Positions 37,483 through 49,605 are shown, counted from the first letter of the stretch. The stretch: DNA of 64,000 bases from Cavenderia fasciculata (GCF_000203815.1 NW_004457708.1:1178001-1242000), one strand, 5' to 3'. The notes: generated from the letters alone by a model not told the origin. Made by a program: numbers and translations.

Positions 37483-38183
37483 CTAAATTCCATAATATTT
37501 TTTGATTAGGTCAAAGATTTCATAATGATCTTTTTTTTGATTGACTGTACAGTCGACTTGCTCCCCATGTGTAGAAATTTAAACAATTCAAAATTATTTC
37601 TTGGTGCAGCATTATCCATAGCATTAATTGAGAAACTTTCTGTTCTATTAAAATGTAGAAACTAAAATGAATCGAATGAATGAATGAATAGTGTTGGTAA
37701 TATAATAATGATAATAATAAATATATATCCATATTTTCATACCTTGGCCACTTCCAAATCATTTGCATAGTCCATTGTTTCTTTTAGACATCCTTATGTA
37801 CGATTAAAATGTAAAAACCATAGATAAAGGAAATACATTTTAGTTAATCAATAGAATATAGCTAGGATCCTAGGTAAAGGATATGATGATACAAACTTCA
37901 AATTGATTTTCAGGATCATAGTCTGGTGACCATTCCAATAGATGTTTGAGAGTGTCCAATGTTGCATTTCGACGTGACAAATATTTACTAATAACAAACC
38001 ATCTTCTCTTTGCCAATACACTGTCCTTGTTGGGTAGATAATTTTTGATAAAGTCCCATGGCATTGCATACTTTGATATCATTCTAAGATTAGGTAATTT
38101 GGCAATATCTTTACCTTTTCTTGAAATACCATCCATGGTTGAACAGTTTGTCTAATATATGTTGATTTAAATAGATTTGTCAT
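37483..38183 (-). pseudogene. AnkB0, heavily damaged ankyrin gene
   Basis: The 5' exon (38183 to about 37880) starts MTNLFKSTYIRQ and keeps DIAKLPNLRMISKYAMPWDFI and RRNATLDTLKHLLEWSPDYD, then stops early. Downstream, a short exon near 37820-37743 has an in-frame stop after FLHFNRT. The terminal exon (about 37660-37483) is shifted by one base in an A8 run just before the family tail DHYEIFDLIKKYYGI. Most central repeat exons are missing. Clearly a relic. Confidence 0.8.
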
Positions 38184-38212
38184 AATTGTTGTATTATTAT
38201 AATTATTATTAT

Positions 38213-38490
38213 AAAAAGAGAAAGAGAGACCATCATCATCATGTCGATCATAGCAACAACAATGATGATGAAAACATTAATATTAATACAACAACAAACA
38301 AGATGATAGTAGATAGTAATAATAATAAATATTTGGAGAAGGAATGAATACATCTCATCTCTGCTAATGAGAGAGAAGTACTGAGAGCGAACAACTGTCT
38401 TAATTTTCCCGTAAATCGAATAAGGAAGGTTATTTATTTATTTATTTATTTATTTACAGTCATTTAAATGTAGTTGGCTGGCTCATTCAA
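38213..38490 (+). pseudogene. Inverted N-terminal scrap of an AnkB gene plus a repeat scrap
   Basis: The plus strand reads KKRKRDHHHHVDHSNNND, then TTNKMIVDSNNNK (38213-38348), which is the linker found in the AnkB proteins. Here it points away from AnkB0, head to head, about 30 bp from that relic's start. A second scrap at 38458-38487, preceded by an ACAG acceptor, reads HLNVVGWL, the end of an ankyrin unit. Both are non-functional. Confidence 0.7.
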
Positions 38491-38492
38491 TA

Positions 38493-38993
38493 TTATAAAG
38501 ATTCTTTTACACATTTAAAAACAAGAACTACAAATGGTTCTAGAAAGAGGTCTATGTTATTCATGACCCAATTTACAATTGACATGAGACCTTGGAAAAG
38601 AAAGTTTCCAATTGCCTTTAGTCCATTCCAAAGTGTTTGTAGAATTGATTTGCATCGATCAAAAAATGATCTCTTTGTCTTTTCTTCTTCTCCTTGCTCT
38701 AGGTTGGTGACTATGTTGCAGACTGCTGGAGCTGATCTATAGGTTAGTCTAACTAAATTCTCATGGACTAGTGTATACTGCTTTGCCCTACTACTACTAA
38801 TACTACTCTCACATGGCATTACCATTTCAACGATCGCTTTTTTCTCTCTTTCCATTCTATTTTTTGCCTCCATCATGCTAGTAATAGCACGAGCAATCTC
38901 GTTTCTTCCTTGTTCGGAACCCATTGATGCTTTAACTTCTTTTTCTGTTAGAGTTTCAAAGTTTATAGAGTTGATTGTGATTGCTGTTGGCAT
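38493..38993 (-). CDS. 166-aa protein with hydrophobic C-terminal helices, unknown function
   Basis: A single-exon frame starts MPTAITINSINFETLTEK. The first two thirds are charged and helical (EAKNRMEREKKAIVEMV), followed by EQGEEEKTKRSFFDRCKS. The last about 50 residues are strongly hydrophobic and amphipathic (LQTLWNGLKAIGNFLFQGL, IDLFLEPFVVLVFKCV), suggesting membrane association or insertion. There is no signal peptide. I do not recognise the family. It lies between ankyrin relics, and coding composition supports a real gene. Confidence 0.6.
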   Translation of the reverse strand: MPTAITINSINFETLTEKEVKASMGSEQGRNEIARAITSMMEAKNRMEREKKAIVEMVMPCESSISSSRAKQYTLVHENLVRLTYRSAPAVCNIVTNLEQGEEEKTKRSFFDRCKSILQTLWNGLKAIGNFLFQGLMSIVNWVMNNIDLFLEPFVVLVFKCVKESL

Positions 38994-39520
38994 TTTGACT
39001 TGGTTGGTTGATTAAATTGTATTTGTTTGTTGCTGAGCTTATTAATTCTTTGTTTTCAATCTTGCTTAAGAAAAAAATAAGATAGCTTCAATCGTCACAA
39101 TGCATTGTTGGTTGACCAGAGGAGGAGGAGGAGGAAAAGAACAAATTATTTTGATTGATTTTAGGAAATGGGGTGATTGACCTGGGTCCTTCCAGATTGT
39201 GATTTTTTTTTTTTTGCCTCGTAGTAGCTGCTACTATGAAACAACTTGTTTCATTCTCTCCATCCAAGATATATTTGGATATCTTTTAATTTTTAATTAT
39301 TATTGTTGTTAACAAATAATAATCTTTCTTCTTCAACAATCTTGGTATATTTTTAATACATATAATATATTAACAGAATATTTCTATTTTTTTTTTGAGA
39401 ACAAAAGATGAAAGAAAGTTAGTGATGTGATTGACTTTGTTCTTTCTTGATTATACATACATTTTTTAAAAAAAATGACGACTAATATATATATATATAT
39501 ATATGTTAGTTATTTGTTCC
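38994..39520. other. Intergenic, no gene recognised
   Basis: Contains a T-rich tract, AT dinucleotides near 39485-39503 and no coding signal. It is the 5' flank of the 166-aa gene and the 3' flank of AnkB1. Confidence 0.5.
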
Positions 39521-41931
39521 TTAATATTTGTTGAGGAGGTTTGATACTTCATAATAATCATCGCTGTCAGTACCATATGGTAATTGATCAATTCTACCAT
39601 TTTTGATCGATTCAACTGGTAATATTTTGTTTGATAATATGTAATTGTAGATATCGGGATTGGCATGAAATATGGCAATCTCTCTGCAACCTTCACTTCG
39701 ATGTTTATGAAGAAATTCAACTCTAAATTATTTACTTGTGCTGCTCCATCCATAGCATCAGTTGTGCATCCTTCTGTCCGATTAAAATATAGAAACTAAA
39801 TAAATAGAATCGTTTAAAATTAAATCTCTCTCTCTCTTCTTTTTTTTTTTTGTTGGGTATTTAATTATAATTATATATATCTCTCTCTATTTACTTACTT
39901 TTACAATTTCAATATGATCATTCTCTGCTGCTTGGTTCATCGCATCAGTAGTGCAACCTTCGCTACGATTCAAATGTAAAAACTATTGGTTGACGGCAAT
40001 AAATAAATAAATAAATAAATGTAAATAATAATGATAATAATAATAATCTATCGAGATATTAATAATTACTCAAATACTACATACTTTTACTACTTCAAGG
40101 TGGCCATACTGTGCTGCTTCGTCCATTACCTTGGTTGTGCATTTTCCTTTGGGTCTTTTATGAAGAGTCTAGGAAGAGAAAAGGTTAGTATCGAATTTAA
40201 TATTTCGAATTAATGAGTTTACATCTCCAAAAATTAAATAGATACCTTTACAAAATCCAATTTACCGTAGCGGGCAGCTTCATCAAATATATCACTAGTC
40301 CACATACCAGTAGATGTTTGGTATTTCTCGTAAAGATATTCAACAATATCCATTCTATCATTTTCAAATGCATATTTCAAACCGTCATTGGTACATTCTC
40401 GATCGAGGAGTTTAATAATATCCAAACTACAATTCTTCTTTATAGCAGCGTCAACTGCTTTGGTTGAACATTTTTCAGTCCTATTAGAGACAATAAACTA
40501 TATAGAATAATGGGAATAATAATTGATTATCAGTTTCAAAGTTTAAATTAATTAATTATAATTATAATTACCTTTATCAAATCAAAGTTACCCTTTCTAC
40601 AAGCATTGATGATAGATCGTACAGTCCAACCTTCTGTACTATTTTGAAAAAGGAATTGAACAATCTCCAAATCACCTTTTAAACATGCATTACTTAACGC
40701 TTTGTTTGTAAATGTTTTGCCAGCTCTATGAAGGAATCTAACTATTTCAAGTGACTTTACATTATCCATAGCCGATGGACTACATCCTTCTGTTACTATT
40801 TAAAAATGTTAATTTTAATACATTATATATTTATATATAAAACTATATACAATACATACTCTGACAATATCCAAATGTCCATTTTTTGCTGCTTTATCAA
40901 TGGCATTAGTTGTGCATCCTTCACTCTGACAATATGATAATGTCCATTTTCTGCTGCTTTATCGATAACATCGGTGAACTTTACTTGCTTCATTTGGCAT
41001 AATAGTTGGACTGTTGAAAGGAGTCCATACTTGGATGCATTATCCATTGTATTTTCTTGATGGTGTCCGTTCATAATGATATTTGGATATCTTTTTAAAA
41101 GGTATTCCAATATATCTTTATGTCTTTGAAAGGCAACATGTTGAAATAAATATTGATGACAATCCCCGTATTGATTTTGTGGATCATATTCAGGTGACCA
41201 TTCCAATAGATGTTATGAGTGTATCCAATGTTGCATTTGGGTGTGTACAATATTCACTAATAGCATGCATTCTTCTTTTCAACAATACACTGTCCTTGTT
41301 GGGTATATAATGTTTGATAAAGTTCCATGGCATTGCATACTTTGATAACATTTCAAGACGAGGTAATTTGGCAATATCTCTACCTTGATTTCCATTTTTT
41401 AATCCCTTTTTCAATCTCGGTCATTTCTTTTATATGATTGAATATCAAGTGTCTAATATATGGCGACCCAATTAAACTTTTAAATAGACTTGTCATTGTT
41501 GTTGTAGTATTATTATTATTAATAAAAAGATTAGGCTCATTATTATTATTACTATCTACTGCCAAAATTTTGTTGTTGGATGTTTTTGTACTAATATTAT
41601 TCTTGTTTTCATTATTATTATTATTATTATTTTAATTATTATGTTGATGATCTCTCTTTCTCTTTTTTACAATATCATGTTGATTATCTTCTTCTTCTTC
41701 AACCATACTTGTTATTTCATCATGATGTTGTTGTTGTTGTTGCTGTTGTTGTTGTTGTAGTTGTTGATCTAACAGTAGTAGTTTTGATAGATTATCTAAT
41801 CGAGTAAGACCAAAGTACCTAGCAACCGACGGTATACAATGATTGATACCATGTAATCTAAACTCTTCGATCGATGTTGATTCCTCTGACCCACATATTT
41901 TACATTTAATTCTAACTGTTAGGTCCATCAC
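39521..41931 (-). pseudogene. AnkB1, frame-broken ankyrin gene with C2H2-like header
   Basis: Starts MMDLTVRIKCKVCGSEEST, giving the header C-x2-C...H-x3-H (CKVC...LHGINH), then poly-Q and KKRKRDHQH. The frame is stopped in the asparagine linker near 41633 and shifted just before GRDIAKLPRLEMLSKYAMPW (about 41390) and at the LLEWSPEYD block (about 41210). It is shifted again in the last exon (about 39730). Downstream exons keep good splice sites: about 40500-40249, the 28-codon units near 40170 and 39982, and a tail ending DDYYEVSNLLNKY. At least four breaks mark it as a pseudogene of moderate age. Confidence 0.85.
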
Positions 41932-42169
41932 AAGTGATAATAAAGAAATAATATTTAAATTACTATACTATAGAAAATGACTGCACTTTATTTTTCAAGA
42001 GAGTGTGGGGTATTAATATTTTTGCCTACCAACCACCCCCCCTCCCTGAAATATAATAGCTATTTTAGATCCAATCTGATTTACCATTTATATTTATATT
42101 TATATATATATTTATATATAGTATATAAGAAGCGGTTCATAAAAATAATCTGCAGTTTTAATTAATTAG

Positions 42170-44428
42170 TTATTTAGTTCCATTATCACCATAATAATAT
42201 TTGTTGATTAGATCAACTATTTCATAATAATCTTCCTTTTCATCTCCACCATATGGTAATTGAGCAATTCGTCCACTTTTGATTAACTCGATTGGTATTA
42301 ATTTGTTGGACAATATGTAAGTGTAGATATCGGGGTTGCAATTGGAGGATAATATGGCAAACTCTGTGCAACCTTCACTACGATTTTTATGTAACCATTT
42401 AACCATTTCTAAATTATTTTCTTGTGCTGCTCCATCCATAGCATCAGGGGTACACCCTTCTGTTCGATTCAAATGTAGAAACTATATATATAAAATAGAA
42501 TTAGTTGAAAACATTAACAATTGGTTGATTATAAAAATATTTTTTGTCATTCAAGCATTGGCAACTACTTAATTACTACATACTTTTACTATTTCAATAT
42601 GACCATTCCGTGCTGCTTTATTCATCGCATCTGTACTACATCCTTCAGTACGATAATCATGTAAAAACTAAACGATAATAATAAATGTAAATATTAAATA
42701 TTTTAAAGGGATATTCTAAAAAATATAAATTAATATTAATATTAATAATACATACTTTAACAACATCAATATGTCCATTTGCAGCTGCTTTATTCATTGC
42801 ATTGGTTGTAACTTTTAATTTTTTATTTTTATGGAGAGTCTAAAGGAAGGGACAGAGAGTTTAGTTGAGGTAAATATCAATTATTATTATTATTATATTT
42901 ATATTTATCTAATTACAAACCTTTATAAAATCTAATTTACCATGGCTGGCAGCTTCGTTAAAAGTAATTCTAGTCCACATACGAGTAGATTTTGGGAATT
43001 TCTTGTATAGGTATTCAACAATATCCATTCTATCGTTGTAAATTGCACTTGTCAAACCACCAATTGTACATTCTTGATCGAGGAGTTTAATAATCTCCAA
43101 ACTACAATTCTTCTCTATGGCAACGTCAACTGCTTGCGTTGTACATTTTTCATTCCTATTGGAAACAATATACTAGACAGAAGTAAATTTAATAGGTTTG
43201 TTAGCTTGGGTGTTCAACAAAATGGTTTTTTTTTTTATGCTTTACCATTAATATAAACTATAACTATATCTAGCTTGTTTGACCGGTCACACAAATATAT
43301 ATATGTATATATATACATACTCTAACGATATCCAAATGTCCATTTTCAATAGCATCAGTTGTACATCCTTTACCATTTTCTGTAAGATATATGACTACAT
43401 CCAAATAACCATTTCTTGATGCACTATCAATGGCACGACAAGTACACCCTTCAGTGCGATTTTCCAAAAGATACTTTACAATATTCAAATTACCTCCTGA
43501 TGCTGCTTTATCCATCGCAGAGGTGGTGCACTTTACTTGTTTCATTGAGGATAATAGTTGGACTGTTGAAAAATGTCCTTTCATTGCTGCAACATCCAAT
43601 GCCTCTTGGGTTCCATTCATAACGATATTTGGATACCTTTTGACAAGGTATTCCAAAATATCTCTATGTCCTTCATAAGCAACATTATAGAATAGATTTT
43701 GTTGACAATCTTCGTATTGATCTTGAGGGTCATAATCTGGTGACCATTTCAATAGATGTAATAATGTATCCAATTTTGCACCTTGATGTGAACAATAATC
43801 ACTAATGACATACCATCTTCTCTTTGCCAATACACTATCTTCGTTGGGTAGATTATGTTTGATAAAGTCCCATGGCATTGCATATTCTGATATCATACCA
43901 AGATGAGGTAACTCGGTTACCCGATTTATCTGTTTTGCTTATCACATTTACATGTTTGAACAAAGTATGTCTAATATATGGTGACTTAATTAAACTTTTA
44001 AATAGACTTGTAGAAGTATTATTAATATTATTATTATTATTATTATTATTGGATGTTGTAGGAAGAGGATGGGGAGGAGGAGGAGGAGGAGGAGGAACAA
44101 TAGGAAGATCATTTGAATTATTATTGCTCTCTACTATCATCTTGTTTGTTGTTGTTATGCTATCATTATTATGTTGAAGATGATCTCTCTTTCTCTTTTT
44201 TACTGTGCCTTCTTCTTCTTCTTCTTCAACCATTCTTGTTTCATCATCGTCATGTTGTTGTTGTTGTTGTTGTTGATCTACCAGTAGATTTGAAAGATCG
44301 TATAATTGAGTGACACCAAAGTATCTAGCAATCGATGGTATACAATGATTGATACCATGTAATCTAAATTCATCGATCGACGCAGATTCAAATAATCCAC
44401 ATACTTTACATTTCATTGTTAAATCCAT
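42170..44428 (-). pseudogene. AnkB2, ankyrin gene with one frameshift and a missing exon block
   Basis: Exons 44428-43321, 43172-42921, 42839-42756, 42667-42584, 42481-42170. It begins MDLTMKCKVCGLFESASID with the C2H2-like header, poly-Q, an acidic run, KKRKRDHLQHNN, polyproline and SLFKSLIKSPYIRH. Around 43905-43925 one extra base separates this from the next frame (TELPHLGMISEYAMPWDFI). Apart from that it is open to the tail EDYYEIVDLINKYYYG. It lacks the large central exon carrying the HRAGK block, and one repeat is shortened (TTDAIENGHLDIVR). It could be a single sequencing error away from functional, or a young pseudogene. Confidence 0.8.
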
Positions 44429-44510
44429 CTATATTATCATCATCATTGTACAAGAAGAAGATGACAACTAGCGAGAGAATACCCACTTTTTGAGTTGAAC
44501 AAAAATTCTT

Positions 44511-46434
44511 TTATAGATAGTGTTGATTGACAAGTTCGACGATTTCATAAAACTCGTGTGCATCTCTAGAACACATTTTCATGTTATCTATTTCAAAATT
44601 TTGAAGTACTATTTTGTTGGATACCAAGTATTTGCAACACTCGTAGTTAAAGAGTCCACTATTTTGTACTTGTATGGGAATTTCTGAACATCCTTCGGTG
44701 CGATGTTTGTGGAGGAATTCAACGATTGACATAAATACAAAAAAAAAAAAAGGTTGGTTGATTATTTCCCTTTTATCACATACTTTGAGCATTTCTAGAT
44801 CACCTTGAGAAGCAACCCAATTCATTGCCATTAAACTACAACCCTCTGTACGATTATAATGTAAAAACTAAATAAATAAATTAAAATTAATATTATTATT
44901 ATTTAATACTTTGTTCATTTTGATTTTCAAAATCATACCTTTAAAGCTTCAAATTTTCTTTTCACGGCAGCATTATCCATTGCATCAGTTTTACATCCCT
45001 CTGTACGATTATAATGTAGAAACTAAATATATTTACATTTTTCATCAAAAGAGATAAAGGTTAGGATGATTGAATTGTAAACTAATCCAATTTAAATATT
45101 TACCTTTAACACTTCAAAATCACTAACATCGTCATTCAGCAGTGAATAGTCCATTGCATTAGTGGTACATCCTTCACTGCGATTATAATGTAAAAACTAA
45201 TAAATAAAAGAGAGGAAAATTAAAGGTTGGTATTTTTAGAAAATATTCTTGGGTCTCTAGGTTTACAACATACTTTAACAATATCAATATTGCCTGCAAA
45301 TGCAGCATTATCCATAGCTTTAATTGTGCACCCTTCTGTACGATTAAAATGTAAAAACTAAAAGAAAGAGAGAGGATAAAAAAAAAAATAATAAATAAAT
45401 AATAAAAGTTCAGTTCGGTTGTTGCACCTTCACTGCGATGTTGATTTAAATACATTACAATATCTAAATATCCTTTCTCGGCGGCTATATCCAAAGCTTT
45501 AGTTGTACCCTTTGCCTTTTTAGTCAATTGAGATAATAATTGAATAATTTCCAATTGTCCACGTTGAGATTAGAGATACAGTATCAATGATTGATTCTAA
45601 TTTATATCCATGTGGATTGATAATAGTATTTGGATATCTTTTTAAAAGAAATTCCAATATATCTCTATTTCCTTGGATTGCAACATCATAAATTAATCGT
45701 TGATGACAATTTTCATATTGATCTTGAGGATCATATTCAGGTGACCATTCCAATAGATGTAATAGTGTATCCAATGTTGCATTTGGGTGTGTACAATATT
45801 TACTAATAATATACATCCTTCTTTTCAACAATACATTATCCTTGTCGGGTAGATAATGTTTGATAAAGTTCCATGGCATTGCATATTGTGATACCATTCC
45901 AAAATGAACCAACTTTAAGATATCTTCTCCTTTACTTGATTTACATTGTTTCGTCTCTTTATCAATCTTGGTCATTTCTTTTATATGATTAAAGATACAA
46001 TGTTTAATGAATGGTGACCCAATTAAACTTTTAAATCTAATTGATAAAGTATTAGATGATTGTTGGTGTTCTATTGTATTATTGAATGTTGTTAGAGGAT
46101 GGGGAACAAGAAGAGGAAGAGGAAGATTATCATTATTATCTAATATCATCTTGTTTGTATCATGATTGTTGTTGTTGTTGTTGTTGTTAAATTGATGATC
46201 TCTCTTTCTCTTTTTTAATGTATCTTGTTGATTATCTTCTTCTTCTTCCAATACATCATGTTCTAATAGTATGACATGTTTTGAACGAGTAACACCAAAG
46301 TATCTAGCAATCGATGGTATACAATGATTGATCCATGTAATCTAAATTCATCGATTGTCTTTGATTCATTTGACCCACACTTTACATTTGATCGCTGTTG
46401 TTGTTGTTGTTATTATTGTTGTTGAATCCATCAA
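44511..46434 (-). pseudogene. AnkB3, frame-broken ankyrin gene
   Basis: The header region (46434-46260) is recognisable (AIKCKV, DEFRLHG, SIARYFGVTRS) but has two small deletions. The main exon (46251-45530) carries KKRKRDHQFNNNN, IRFKSLIGSPFIKHCIF, DILKLVHFGMVSQYAMPWN and ATLDTLLHLLEWSPEYD, then shifts frame near 45560 before LEIIQLLSQLTKKAKG. One exon stops in mid repeat. The following exons (near 45360, 45197, 45022, 44867) are intact 28-codon-type units. The last piece ends EIVELVNQHYL, but its usual intron acceptor has been lost, so exon and intron now read through as one frame. Confidence 0.82.
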
Positions 46435-46578
46435 ATAATAACTATTGCATTCTCTCTCTCTCTCTCTTTGGATAAAAACAATAGTGTGAAGAAGACCCAA
46501 GCAAAGAAAGGACTATAGTTTTGATGAAAAAAATAATATTAATTTAAAGGATTATTTTTAAATTCTTTTTTTATTTAG

Positions 46579-47592
46579 AACAACAAAGTTGGATGAAGTA
46601 TTATTATTAATAAATATTAAAGAGGGAATTGATATGTTAAATAATCTTAAAAAGACAAACGAAGAAGAGTCAACCCTCTTTGGTAAGCACTCTTTTTTTT
46701 TTGGAAGTATTTAAAAATTAATTTTTTTATTTTTTCTTTTTTTTTGATTGTTCAACAAAAAGGGTATAGTTCATTTCTCAGAGCACTCTTTTATTTTTAA
46801 AAGTATAATTAATAATTGTTAGGAAGTGATAGCCCATTTCGCACTATTGGTGTTCAGCACCGTATGCCTTTGTATCCTGTTGGTAGAGTAGGTATCTATT
46901 ATTATAAACAAGTATATATATATTGACATTTCTTTTCTTTTCTTTCCCTTCTTTTCACATCTTCTCCTCTATATAAATTTTAGTCAATATATGTTTCTGG
47001 TTGGTTGGAGAATATAGGGATTTGCATGATAATCTTTTAAGTATCATAGAGACTCAAAATGATAATCTCATTAGTATTATTGAGATTGACATGAAAATAA
47101 GACTAGAAGAATCCTCATGTAATACTATATTTTGGTTTACTGGTGTGGACAGGGCAAGTAGAAATAGAACCAAGTTTCTCGACACAAAAAACAAAATGGA
47201 TCATAGATTAATGTCCACCATTTAAAGTCATCAAGAAATTATTTGATGAGCATGATGATCCTATCAGATACACAGTGGGAAAAATCATTGATCATTTGGA
47301 CCCGTCCAAGACACAAGATACTCTTGCCTTTATCAACTCAAAGCCAGAGTATAAAGAGTACTCCAATCACGTCAAAGAGACCATCAAGAGATATGGGGAA
47401 GCCGAATTCAACTTGCCAAAAAGACCGGTCATTCATTTTCCAATGCTCGTTGATGAGCATGAAGATCCAATCAGCTATACAGTGGGAAAAATCATTGATC
47501 ATTTGGACCCGTCAAAAACACAAGAGACTCTTGCCATTATCAAATCGAAACCAGAGTATAGAGAGTACACCAACAAACATGTTAGATCATAA
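46579..47592 (+). pseudogene. Unrecognised plus-strand gene with a 69-residue tandem repeat
   Basis: Three exon-like pieces join in phase: 46579-46682 (TTKLDEVLLLINIKEGIDM), 46823-46891 (SDSPFRTIGVQHRMPLYPVG) and 46984-47224 (GEYRDLHDNLLSIIETQN). A further open block, 47225-47592, in a different frame contains two copies of a 69-codon unit starting at 47245 and 47452 (DEHDDPIRYTVGKIIDHLDP and DEHEDPISYTVGKIIDHLDP). No start codon was found upstream and the last two blocks do not join. The family is not recognised. It may be a damaged gene or one with an undetected intron. Confidence 0.5.
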
Positions 47593-47638
47593 AATATAGC
47601 TCTTCAAAAGGTTGTTTGCATCAAACATCCAATTTGTC

Positions 47639-47700
47639 AACACGCTCCAACGGGACACAAAGGCATAGGTTGTTAGACCAATCATGCGAAATGGGCACTA
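47639..47700 (-). repeat. Inverted, diverged copy of the 46829-46889 exon
   Basis: The reverse complement matches the second exon at 46829-46889 over about 60 bp with roughly three quarters identity by eye (CCCATTTCGCA, TATGCCTTTGT, CGTTGG). Confidence 0.6.
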
Positions 47701-47973
47701 TTAAACCCTGTTAGTCGTATGTATCTTTTAATTTATAATTGTTTTTTTTTTTCTTACTAATAATTAATTTTTTTTTTAATTTTTTTTCCTACCCTCTTGA
47801 ACTATTATAGTATAACAATCAATAAAAATAAATTAAAAATAATAATAAAAAAATAATATAGAATTTCTTTAATATATAATTCTTTAGTGTCTTTTAAACT
47901 TCATTTTCTCTCTCTCAATAAGGAATAATAATATGATGTTTTTTTTTTCTTTTGTTTATTTCTTTTTGTTTTT

Positions 47974-49605
47974 TTACTTTAGTGAACTATTATTAAAGTA
48001 TGGTGAGTCAAATAGACCTCTCTTGTCGAGAATAAACTCTATTAATGATTTGGATTGAGTGAAATAAGGGATAGTCTCAAAGCATGGTTTGTATTTTCTA
48101 AACTTTTTGTCGAGGAACAAATATTGGACAGTATCACTGGATAACAAGGCATCAAAGAAATAGTATTCGTCTTGTTCCTTGCAAAAATTGAGTCCAATAT
48201 CCAAGACTGTGATTGTTTTGTTTTCCACAAATGCATCTTCCAATTCTTCGGTTGTCAATAACTCGTTACCTCTGATTGATAGAACTGTAATGGTTGTGTT
48301 GGTGGCAATTAGATTGGCAAGCAACGGAACCATGGCATTCGTCACTGTTCCATGGGCCAATATTAATTTGGTGATATTATTATTATCACAGAGTGTACTC
48401 CACAAGTTGGAAGACATTACATTAGGCATACTGACTAGAGCCAGATAGTCAATGTTGTTGTTTGGAACCATGCCCAACTTTTCACTACCACCACCACCAC
48501 TCCAGATTCCATCAAATGCCGATTGGAATATATTTAATTTTTCTTGATCTAGTGGTTCGTGACAGTCATAGTGGTGGTCATAGAGATGTAGTCTTTTGAG
48601 ACACCTATTGTTGGCAATAGAGTTGCAAAAAGATATCCAATCTTGCATCGATGATTCGAAACGATAAAAGATTGGAGAGTAATCCTCGTTTGGTGGAGGG
48701 CCATACAAAGGAATCGTTCCAATATCCAGTTTTAGTGATTCCAAGTGACTGGGTAAATGCTTTAGTTCGCACAACTCTACATGGTCCGTGTTGATGCTGA
48801 GATGTTTGAGTGGTGTCGATGATGATGCGCACAATTGCTTGAATAGACTTTTGTAAACCGAGTGCATCTGTCTAAATTGGTCAGTGTACAGATTCAGTGA
48901 TTGTGGTTGGAGATCTCTGATCATATCGAACAAGTTGTTCTCTTTGGTGTATTGCAACGGACTATCATCATCAGGATGATTTGATTGGAAATCATAGAAG
49001 CCGAGCGAGGCAGTGTTGGGAGTAAATCCTTTCAAGGATTTTGGCCATTGGTGGATACTGCTGTAATACTCTTGACCAATCGAAACAAACTCTGTATTGA
49101 TGACAATGTGAGGATATCGTGTTTGAATTGATTTCAATGACTCCATCACTTGAACATTGACATTGCCATTGCATTGAACGTTGATTGTTTGTAGTTTTGG
49201 AGGAAGGTGAATCAATTGAGTTTCATAGTCCATTTTTTTTAAAGGAGGTTCATCCTTTAATGCTAGTGTCCATTTTATTGTGTCGATATTGTTTGAAGAG
49301 TAGAGCGAGTGAGGGCTTGAATGTATTGATTGAAGTATCACAGAGTCCAAATGACCTCTAAAATGCACCGATGTTGATCTCTGTCTGACCACATGTAACC
49401 ACCACTTTGAAACCAATGCAATATCAATGATACTAGTACTTGTGATTGGTTCGACCAATCTCTTTTTCTCGCCATGAAACACTATGTACCAAAAATCACT
49501 ACCTCGAAATGTATCCTTGCCACCATGGTGATGAGCGTTGTTCAGTCCTCCTAACAACCTACTGATAATACAACTCTGTATATATGGTGATAATTGATCT
49601 TTCAT
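47974..49605 (-). CDS. Leucine-rich repeat protein with F-box-like N-terminus
   Basis: A single exon of 543 aa, starting at ATG 49605 (MKDQLSPYIQSCIISRLL). The first about 90 residues have an F-box-like layout ending in DIALVSKWWLHVVRQR, as in many dictyostelid F-box/LRR proteins. Irregular leucine-rich repeats follow (LPPKLQTINVQ, ALVSMPNVMSSNLWSTL, LLANLIATNTTITVLSIRGN, NKTITVLDIGLNF). If the F-box reading is right, it would recruit substrates to an SCF ubiquitin ligase; that is inference. It is intact, intronless, and sits between ankyrin genes. C/G-ending codons are more frequent than in the ankyrin genes. Confidence 0.78.
   Translation of the reverse strand: MKDQLSPYIQSCIISRLLGGLNNAHHHGGKDTFRGSDFWYIVFHGEKKRLVEPITSTSIIDIALVSKWWLHVVRQRSTSVHFRGHLDSVILQSIHSSPHSLYSSNNIDTIKWTLALKDEPPLKKMDYETQLIHLPPKLQTINVQCNGNVNVQVMESLKSIQTRYPHIVINTEFVSIGQEYYSSIHQWPKSLKGFTPNTASLGFYDFQSNHPDDDSPLQYTKENNLFDMIRDLQPQSLNLYTDQFRQMHSVYKSLFKQLCASSSTPLKHLSINTDHVELCELKHLPSHLESLKLDIGTIPLYGPPPNEDYSPIFYRFESSMQDWISFCNSIANNRCLKRLHLYDHHYDCHEPLDQEKLNIFQSAFDGIWSGGGGSEKLGMVPNNNIDYLALVSMPNVMSSNLWSTLCDNNNITKLILAHGTVTNAMVPLLANLIATNTTITVLSIRGNELLTTEELEDAFVENKTITVLDIGLNFCKEQDEYYFFDALLSSDTVQYLFLDKKFRKYKPCFETIPYFTQSKSLIEFILDKRGLFDSPYFNNSSLK

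Noticed and set aside
44113-44313. Plus-strand frames rich in leucine and valine
   Set aside because: Shadows of the poly-Q, poly-N and polyproline tracts of AnkB2 on the other strand; similar shadows occur at 41438 and 43872.
47275-47592. Candidate intact small protein of 105 aa
   Set aside because: No real start codon context; the repeat block is open upstream of the first methionine and appears to be part of a larger, disrupted gene.
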